Shown: positions 55,986 through 64,000 of the stretch, in pieces
How the letters are laid out: each line of letters begins with the position of its first letter
Position numbering within the stretch: position 1 is the first letter of the stretch
Assembly: GCF_000820025.1 (NCBI RefSeq)
Contig: NZ_CDBI01000001.1
Location: 1-64,000, forward strand
Origin: Aeromonas popoffii
GTDB taxonomy: Bacteria > Pseudomonadota > Gammaproteobacteria > Enterobacterales > Aeromonadaceae
Length of the DNA: 64,000 nt
Direction of reading: 5' to 3'
Program-made: the position numbers and the translations under genes
The notes under the pieces: model-generated
Told to the model about the DNA's origin: nothing
Database searches by the model: none
Seen by the model: only the letters and a program-made list of their open reading frames with translations

Positions 55986-56747
55986 TCATCCCTGCAGGTC
56001 TAACCAAGCCCCCAGACCCGCCAGACTGCTGTAAGCAGTCATATCGATGGTCAGGGGGGTGATCGAGACGTAGCCCTGCTCGATGGCGGCAAAATCCGTG
56101 CCTTCTCCTGCATCCTGCTGACTGCCGGGGGGGCCGATCCAGTAGATGGGCTGACCACGGGGATCCTCGGTACGGATCACCGACTCCGCCCGATGACGGT
56201 TGCCAAGACGAGTCACCCTGATCCCCTTGATCTGCTCGAGGGGCAAGTCCGGCACGTTGACGTTGAGGATCTGATCGGCGGGCAGCGGGTGCACCATCAT
56301 GCCTTTCACCAGTAGGGCCGCATAGTGGGCCGCGCTGGCGAAGTGGGTCTTGCCTACCAGCGAGATGGCCAGCGAGGGAAAGCCGAGGTGACGCCCTTCG
56401 GTAGCCGCCGCGACCGTGCCCGAGTAGATGACATCATCCCCCAGGTTGGCACCGTGGTTGATGCCAGCCACCACCATGTCGGGTTCAGGGCGCACCAGTT
56501 CGTTGACCGCCAGATGCACGCAGTCAGTCGGCGTTCCCTTCACCGCATAGCTCTCGATCCCATTAAAGCCGGTTTCGCTGAGACGAGTAACCCGCAGCGG
56601 CACCTCCAGCGTCAGGGAGTGACTCGCGCCGCTGCGGTTGCGATCCGGCGCGACAACGATGACCTCACCGCAGGCCGTCAACGCATCGCTGAGGGCTAGG
56701 ATCCCCTCGGCATGCACCCCATCGTCATTACTGACCAGAATTCGCAT
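55986..56747 (-). CDS. surE: 5'/3'-nucleotidase SurE
   Basis: SurE is a metal-dependent nucleotidase and exopolyphosphatase important for stationary-phase survival. The 253-residue protein starts [16 protein letters not shown], in which D8 and D9 bind metal. It has the [14 protein letters not shown] motif, GTPTDCV and [17 protein letters not shown]. The start at 56747 overlaps the end of truD by 20 bases, indicating coupled translation. An upstream in-frame ATG inside truD is not family-like. Confidence 0.95.
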   Translation of the reverse strand: MRILVSNDDGVHAEGILALSDALTACGEVIVVAPDRNRSGASHSLTLEVPLRVTRLSETGFNGIESYAVKGTPTDCVHLAVNELVRPEPDMVVAGINHGANLGDDVIYSGTVAAATEGRHLGFPSLAISLVGKTHFASAAHYAALLVKGMMVHPLPADQILNVNVPDLPLEQIKGIRVTRLGNRHRAESVIRTEDPRGQPIYWIGPPGSQQDAGEGTDFAAIEQGYVSITPLTIDMTAYSSLAGLGAWLDLQG

Positions 56748-57786
56748 CGGACTGATTCCTGAAACCATGATCGGCCTCTTCGGCCTGCATTAATTCGCGT
56801 ACCACACTGGTGGCAAAGGCGCCGGCCGGCAGGAAGAACGACAGGGTCAACGCCTCGTCGTCCAGCTGCCAGCTCATCTGTTCCGGCTTGAGCAGGAGCG
56901 GACGACGGTCCTGATCCAGGCCAGCCTTCTCCAGGCCGTCGCACCAGTCGCGGTAAGGCACTAGCACGGCCTGCTCGAACTCGGCGGCCGCCCCCTGGCT
57001 CGCCAGCCGGCCACGACCCCACTGGGGGGCGGTCAGCTGCACATCACCGGAGGCGAGACGGGCCTCGAGCTCAGGGGTCAGCAGCTCTTCGCTGAAGATG
57101 GAGTGGCTGCCCTTGAGCATCACGCAATCACCGGCCAGCAGCTGGTGAGCCAGCCCCTGTTCGATGCGGGCGCTGACAATGGCATTGAACAGCATGCTGC
57201 GGGCGGCAGAGAGGTAGAGGGAGCGCTTGTTGCGATCATGGATCCGCTTGCCGGCAAACATCGCCTTGGCCGCTTCCAGGTTGTTGCCACCACGGCCAAA
57301 ACGCTGCTCACCGTAATAGTTCGGCACCCCCTGGCTGGCGATAGCCTGTAGGCGTGACGCCAGTCCCTCGGCCTGTTCCAGCCCGGTCAGACGCAGGGTG
57401 AAGTGGTTGCCCTTGAGGTAACCAACCCGCAATTTGCGGTTATGGCGCCTGGCTTGCAAGATCTGGATGCTATCGCTCTGGATGACCGAGAGGTCCGGCT
57501 CGCTCTTGCCCGGCAGGTGAATGCCAAACCACTGCTCGGTCACGGCGTGGCGATCCTTGAGGCCAGCCCAGGTCACTGCGTTGCGATTGACCCCGGCCGC
57601 ATCGGCCAGCAGGCCCGCCACCCAGGCGGTGTTTTCGCCGGTTTTACGCACCCGAACGAAAATGTGTTCACCCTCGCCACAGGGCTCAAAGCCAAGATCC
57701 TCAACCACCACGAAATCACTGGCCTCGGCCTTGAGAATGCCACGGGCGGTGGGCGCCCCGTGCAGATAACTGAGTTGTTCCAACAT
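56728..57786 (-). CDS. truD: tRNA pseudouridine-13 synthase TruD
   Basis: TruD modifies U13 in tRNA-Glu. The 352-residue protein has the TruD catalytic motif [13 protein letters not shown] with the nucleophile D78, the thumb-loop [10 protein letters not shown] and [13 protein letters not shown]. Its C-terminal insertion domain is present. The start codon lies in the end of ispF (TAATG overlap) and its end overlaps surE, so the three genes form one tightly packed operon. Confidence 0.95.
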   Translation of the reverse strand: MLEQLSYLHGAPTARGILKAEASDFVVVEDLGFEPCGEGEHIFVRVRKTGENTAWVAGLLADAAGVNRNAVTWAGLKDRHAVTEQWFGIHLPGKSEPDLSVIQSDSIQILQARRHNRKLRVGYLKGNHFTLRLTGLEQAEGLASRLQAIASQGVPNYYGEQRFGRGGNNLEAAKAMFAGKRIHDRNKRSLYLSAARSMLFNAIVSARIEQGLAHQLLAGDCVMLKGSHSIFSEELLTPELEARLASGDVQLTAPQWGRGRLASQGAAAEFEQAVLVPYRDWCDGLEKAGLDQDRRPLLLKPEQMSWQLDDEALTLSFFLPAGAFATSVVRELMQAEEADHGFRNQSDANSGQ

Positions 57787-58262
57787 TATTGTTTCACCAG
57801 TAAGACGACGGCTTCGGTGGCGATCCCTTCCTTGCGCCCCGTAAACCCGAGTTGTTCTGTGGTAGTCGCCTTGACATTCACACGGTGCAAATCACACATC
57901 AGGTCGGCGGCCAGCACGGCGCACATGGCGTCGATATGGGGTGCCATCTTGGGGGCCTGGGCTATGATGGTCACGTCCAGATTGCCGATGACATAGCCTG
58001 CCTTTTTTACTCGGGCAAATACGTCCCGTAGCAGGATCCGGCTGTCGATCCCCTTGAATTGCGCGGCGGTATCGGGAAAGTGGCGGCCTATATCACCGGC
58101 ACCGATGGCGCCCAGCAGGGCATCGCTCACCGCGTGCAGCACCACATCGCCGTCGGAGTGGGCCAGCAGGCCCTGTTCGTACGGCACAGCGACGCCACCC
58201 AGCATGCAGGGGCCCAGCCCACCAAATTTGTGTACATCAAAACCATGACCAATGCGCATCAT
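57786..58262 (-). CDS. ispF: 2-C-methyl-D-erythritol 2,4-cyclodiphosphate synthase IspF
   Basis: IspF cyclises CDP-ME-2-phosphate in the MEP isoprenoid pathway. The 158-residue product has the metal-binding D-x-H near the N-terminus ([12 protein letters not shown]9 and H11 with start at 58262), the [13 protein letters not shown] motif with the third zinc ligand, and [16 protein letters not shown] at the C-terminus. The start at 58262 overlaps the stop of a short leader frame that resembles its own N-terminus (TGATG), so coupling is likely. GGGAGG lies about 10-15 bases upstream. An ATG at 58259 is an alternative. Confidence 0.95.
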   Translation of the reverse strand: MMRIGHGFDVHKFGGLGPCMLGGVAVPYEQGLLAHSDGDVVLHAVSDALLGAIGAGDIGRHFPDTAAQFKGIDSRILLRDVFARVKKAGYVIGNLDVTIIAQAPKMAPHIDAMCAVLAADLMCDLHRVNVKATTTEQLGFTGRKEGIATEAVVLLVKQ

Positions 58263-58339
58263 CAGCGGCAACCTCCCAACATGCTGAAACCAACCCCATC
58301 AATTTTGTGTACGTCCACACCATGTCCAATCCGGATCAT
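58262..58339 (-). pseudogene. Diverged copy of the ispF 5' end, now a leader frame
   Basis: A 25-codon frame starts at ATG 58339 with AAGGAG five bases upstream and begins MIRIGHGVDVHKI. It then continues [12 protein letters not shown] and ends TGA overlapping the ispF ATG. The first 23 residues share about 16 identities with the true ispF start ([13 protein letters not shown] and so on), including the metal-site D-x-H, and the DNA aligns throughout. It is a partial tandem duplicate of ispF. Whether the peptide has any role, or only couples translation, is unknown. Confidence 0.75.
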
Positions 58340-58394
58340 GCTAACTCCTTGTTCGGGCCTGTTTGTTCGAGACAGTCTGTCCTGACTGAGGAGC

Positions 58395-59081
58395 TTATGC
58401 CTGCTGGCTTAAAAACAGCCCCGCCAGGGACAGATCCTCCGGCCGGGTCACCTTGATATTGTCGGCACGCCCTTCCACCATGCGCACGGTGAAACCGGCA
58501 CGCTCCATGGCAGAGGCCTCGTCGGTCATGATGGCCCCCAAGGCCAGCCCCTCCTCCAGCGCCCGCAACAGGGTACGGCTAGGGAACATCTGCGGCGTCA
58601 GGGCATGCCAGAGCTGCTCGCGATCGACGGTGCCGAGTATGTTGCCCATGGAGTCTGAACGCTTCATGGTGTCGCGCACCCGGCTACCCAGAATGGCGCC
58701 ACCACACGGGATGGCGGTGGCGATGAGCCGGTCAAGGTCGCCGTGGGTCAGACAGGGACGGGCGGCATCGTGCACCAGCACCCACTCCCCCTCTGCCAAG
58801 TGCAGCGCATTGAGAACGGAAAAGGCGCGCTCGGCGCCCCCCTCTACCCGCAGGACACGCGGGTCTGTCGCAATGGGCAGGGCATCAAACCAGCGATCGT
58901 GAGGAGCCAGCGCCACTATCACCTGGGTGATGGCCGGGTGAGACAGCAGGGCGCCGAGGGTATGCTCGAGAATGGTCTGTCCCGCCAGTTGCAGATACTG
59001 TTTCGGACAATCGGCGCCCATCCGGCTGCCAATCCCGGCGGCGGGGACTATGGCGGTCAGCCCGGTCTGGCGATCAGTCAT
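58395..59081 (-). CDS. ispD: 2-C-methyl-D-erythritol 4-phosphate cytidylyltransferase IspD
   Basis: IspD makes CDP-methylerythritol in the MEP pathway. The 228-residue protein has the nucleotidyltransferase opening TAIVPAAGIGSRMG with K in CPKQYLQLAG, the VHDAARP motif and the closing KVTRPEDLSLA. The ATG at 59081 overlaps the ftsB stop codon by eight bases (ATGACTGA), the usual coupled arrangement. Longer frames upstream lie in ftsB and are rejected. Confidence 0.95.
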   Translation of the reverse strand: MTDRQTGLTAIVPAAGIGSRMGADCPKQYLQLAGQTILEHTLGALLSHPAITQVIVALAPHDRWFDALPIATDPRVLRVEGGAERAFSVLNALHLAEGEWVLVHDAARPCLTHGDLDRLIATAIPCGGAILGSRVRDTMKRSDSMGNILGTVDREQLWHALTPQMFPSRTLLRALEEGLALGAIMTDEASAMERAGFTVRMVEGRADNIKVTRPEDLSLAGLFLSQQA

Positions 59082-59391
59082 CGTAGGCTGCATCTCCCGA
59101 GCTGGAGCCCTTGTCCTTATCCTTGGGGATGATCCGGTAGAAGGTCTCGCTCTGCTTGATGTAGCCAAGATCGTTGCGCGACAGCTCCTCTATGGCTTCA
59201 AGACCCGAGGTCAGATCGTCAATCTCGCGATAAATCAGGTCGTTGCGGTCCTTGAGTACCAGATTGTCCTGCTGCTGCCGGGAGATGGCGTCGGACAATT
59301 CGTGATAATCGGACAGGCCATTCTTCCCCAGCCAGAGGTCATATTGAAGCCCTCCCAACAGGAAGAGCAGGATAAGAGTGAGTAGCCGCAT
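59074..59391 (-). CDS. ftsB: Cell-division protein FtsB
   Basis: This 105-residue bitopic inner-membrane protein has an N-terminal TM helix (MRLLTLILLFLLGGLQYDLW) and a periplasmic coiled coil (LSDAISRQQQDNLVLKDRN and onward). An acidic, serine-rich tail follows. With FtsL and FtsQ it links early and late divisome proteins. AGGAGA lies ahead of the ATG at 59391. It is downstream of eno, as in other gammaproteobacteria, with a terminator between. Confidence 0.95.
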   Translation of the reverse strand: MRLLTLILLFLLGGLQYDLWLGKNGLSDYHELSDAISRQQQDNLVLKDRNDLIYREIDDLTSGLEAIEELSRNDLGYIKQSETFYRIIPKDKDKGSSSGDAAYDD

Positions 59392-59519
59392 GCACTGAGT
59401 CTCCTTCAAGCGGCCTAGTTTCCCATATTCGCAGGCAAGACAAAAGGAAGCCTGTGTCCCGGATGGGCAGGGCCGGAATAAAAAATGCAGAAACGGCGCC
59501 CGACGATGACGGAAACGAA

Positions 59520-59546
59520 AAAGCCCCGCCATATAGGCGGGGCTTT
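59520..59546 (-). terminator. Intrinsic terminator of eno
   Basis: AAAGCCCCGCC-ATATA-GGCGGGGCTTT with a T tract on the minus strand, 25 bp downstream of the eno stop codon. Confidence 0.92.
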
Positions 59547-59570
59547 GAGCAGATTAAGGGCGGGCTGAAA

Positions 59571-60941
<1,371 letters not shown>

Positions 60942-60961
60942 TCAACCGCATTTATTTTAAA

Positions 60962-62617
<1,656 letters not shown>

Positions 62618-62739
62618 TTAGGGAATTTAAGGGGTGCTTCGGGGATGAAGCAGGACGGGGAAACAGTATACCAAAACCCCCTCTCCCAAACAATGAACAA
62701 AAATCTATCAGGCTCCCCGCCCCCTCATCTTGCGCCAAA

Positions 62740-63537
62740 TCAACTTTGTTCGGTTTCCTTGGCCTTGTCCCAGGCTGCATCCAGCTTTTCCAGTGAACAA
62801 TCGGTCATTTTCAGCCCTTCCGCGGCGATAAACTGCTCAACCAGACGAAAGCGACGTTCGAACTTGGTATTGGCACCCCGCAGCACCTGCTCCGGATCCT
62901 TGCCAAGATGACGTACCAGGTTGACGGTAGCAAACAACAGATCGCCGAGCTCATCGCTCACCCGCGCTTCGTCCACATCGGCCATCAGCGCCTCTTCCAT
63001 TACCTCGTCGATCTCTTCGTGGATCTTGTCTACCACAGGTCCCAGCGTCTTCCAGTCGAAACCAACCGTGGCACAGCGCTTCTGGATCTTGGCCGAACGG
63101 GTAAGGGCTGGCAGCGAGAGCGGTATGTCATCCAGCACACTCTGCTGATCCAGCGCAGCCCGCTCTTTGGCCTTTTCGGCCTCCCAGTTCACCTTCACCG
63201 CCTGCTCGTCACCGAGATCTGCATCGGAAAACACATGGGGGTGGCGGCGAATGAGCTTTTCGCTCACCGCATCCACGATATCGGCGAAATCGAACAGCCC
63301 CTGCTCCTTGCCCAGCTGGGCGTAAAACACCACCTGGAACAGCAAATCGCCGAGTTCCCCCTTCAATCCCTGCCAATCACTGGTTTCGATGGCATCGGCG
63401 ACCTCATAGGCCTCTTCCAGGGTGTGCGGCACTATGGTCTGAAAGCTCTGCTTGAGATCCCAGGGGCAACCCCGTTGCGGGTCACGCAGGCGAGACATGA
63501 TATCGAGCAGTTGGGGCAGGTCGTAACGTGGGGACAT
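62740..63537 (-). CDS. mazG: Nucleoside triphosphate pyrophosphohydrolase MazG
   Basis: The 265-residue protein has two MazG domains in tandem. The first contains [20 protein letters not shown] with E-E-x-x-E metal ligands and [11 protein letters not shown]. The second has [10 protein letters not shown] and [11 protein letters not shown]. It hydrolyses NTPs and dNTPs, and in E. coli it moderates (p)ppGpp-dependent effects of MazEF. Here it lies directly downstream of relA without mazEF between them, unlike E. coli. Confidence 0.94.
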   Translation of the reverse strand: MSPRYDLPQLLDIMSRLRDPQRGCPWDLKQSFQTIVPHTLEEAYEVADAIETSDWQGLKGELGDLLFQVVFYAQLGKEQGLFDFADIVDAVSEKLIRRHPHVFSDADLGDEQAVKVNWEAEKAKERAALDQQSVLDDIPLSLPALTRSAKIQKRCATVGFDWKTLGPVVDKIHEEIDEVMEEALMADVDEARVSDELGDLLFATVNLVRHLGKDPEQVLRGANTKFERRFRLVEQFIAAEGLKMTDCSLEKLDAAWDKAKETEQS

Positions 63538-63577
63538 GGGATATTCGCTTTTTGATTCGTACCACAGGGGGAAAACA

Positions 63578-63601
63578 GTGACCGACCTAGCGGTCGGTCA
63601 C
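63578..63601 (-). terminator. Terminator between relA and mazG
   Basis: GTGACCGACC-TAGC-GGTCGGTCAC, a perfect 10-bp stem, followed on the minus strand by TGTTTTCC. It should end most relA transcripts. Confidence 0.8.
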
Positions 63602-63621
63602 GGGTTGGTTCTTGATGACAA

Positions 63622-64000
63622 TCAGAGGCGCTTGGCGCTGATCACGTCATTGAGCTGGCTGAGCTTAGCCAACGCCCGGTTGAAGGCGTTGATGTTGTAG
63701 ATCTCCAGCTCCATGTCGATCTCGGCAGTCTGCTCGCGCACGTTGGAGCGCGAACGCACTCCCATTACGTTTATCTTCTCGTTGGCCAGCACTGTGGTGA
63801 TGTCTCGCAGCAGACCCGAGCGATCGTTGGAGAGAATACGGATGGTGAGGCCATAACCACCGGAGTAATTCTCCCCCCATACCGCATCGATCAACCGCTC
63901 CGGGTTACGACGAGAGAGCTCCTTGAGCTGCTCGCAATCATCCCTGTGGATAGACACCCCGCGCCCCATGGTGATGAACCCCTGAATGGTGTCACCGGGG
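63622..64000 (-). CDS. relA: GTP pyrophosphokinase RelA, C-terminal part (runs off the window)
   Basis: The last 125 or so codons of a RelA-type synthetase are present; the rest lies beyond position 64000. The fragment enters within the RIS/zinc-finger-like region (RGVSIHRDDCEQLKEL) and contains the C-terminal ACT/RRM domain (YGLTIRILSNDRSGLLRDIT and VMGVRSRSNVREQTAEIDME). RelA makes (p)ppGpp on ribosomes with uncharged tRNA. RelA is chosen over SpoT because of linkage to mazG and pyrG; the catalytic domain cannot be checked here. Confidence 0.92.
   Translation of the reverse strand, partial: PGDTIQGFITMGRGVSIHRDDCEQLKELSRRNPERLIDAVWGENYSGGYGLTIRILSNDRSGLLRDITTVLANEKINVMGVRSRSNVREQTAEIDMELEIYNINAFNRALAKLSQLNDVISAKRL

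Overview
The window looks like a chromosomal segment of a gammaproteobacterium of the genus Aeromonas. This is an inference from the high GC content, the order relA-mazG-pyrG-eno-ftsB-ispD-ispF-truD-surE-pcm-yqaA-nlpD-rpoS, the neighbourhood rpsU-yqeY-dnaG-rpoD-tRNA, and an AhyB-type secreted elastase. No rRNA or CRISPR array was seen.

Left arm (1-33,000) is mostly housekeeping and accessory metabolism. It holds rapA-rluA, a putative c-di-GMP sensor pair (a SUOX-fold periplasmic protein without its usual cysteine plus a GGDQF/EAL membrane enzyme), groES-groEL behind a sigma32-type promoter, a MATE exporter, fxsA, aspA-dcuA (aspartate to fumarate, with C4-dicarboxylate exchange), a porin, mdtH, a LysR regulator, the elastase, two GNAT acetyltransferases (one RimJ), a small alanine-rich lipoprotein, a YdgJ-type oxidoreductase, a Bcr/CflA exporter, rdgB, hemW, arfA (non-stop ribosome rescue), a reductase of the RibD/DHFR type, zntR, purHD, cytochrome b562 with a membrane b-type cytochrome, and a TPR pseudogene with two nonsense codons.

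Middle (33,016-46,565) is a 13.5-kb integrative mobilizable element inserted in the 3' end of tRNA-Ile2 (CAT anticodon). It is bounded by a perfect 48-bp direct repeat and carries paired AAGTGCACTT boxes near both ends. Its backbone is a P4-type tyrosine integrase, an AlpA-like regulator, a small DNA-binding-like protein, a VirD4/TrwB-type coupling protein and a MobF (TrwC/TraI) relaxase-helicase. No mating-pair (T4SS) genes are present, so transfer would need a helper. The cargo is unusual: a two-TM protein, a small secreted protein, a secreted HExxHxxGxxD metalloprotease with a GlyGly-CTERM tail, and a DUF2846-like lipoprotein. An IS1595-family element with perfect 8-bp target duplications sits among them, and IS1 and IS5 remnants are also present. 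Parts of the element are much richer in AT than the chromosome.

Right arm (46,518-64,000) is conserved information-processing and cell-envelope core: tRNA-Ile2, rpoD, dnaG, yqeY and rpsU; tsaD divergent; then rpoS back to the C-terminal part of relA, nearly all on the minus strand with many start/stop overlaps.

Besides the element, two partial, diverged tandem gene copies stand out. The last 17 codons of rapA are repeated just downstream of it. The first 23 or so codons of ispF are repeated just upstream of it, as a leader frame whose stop overlaps the ispF start.
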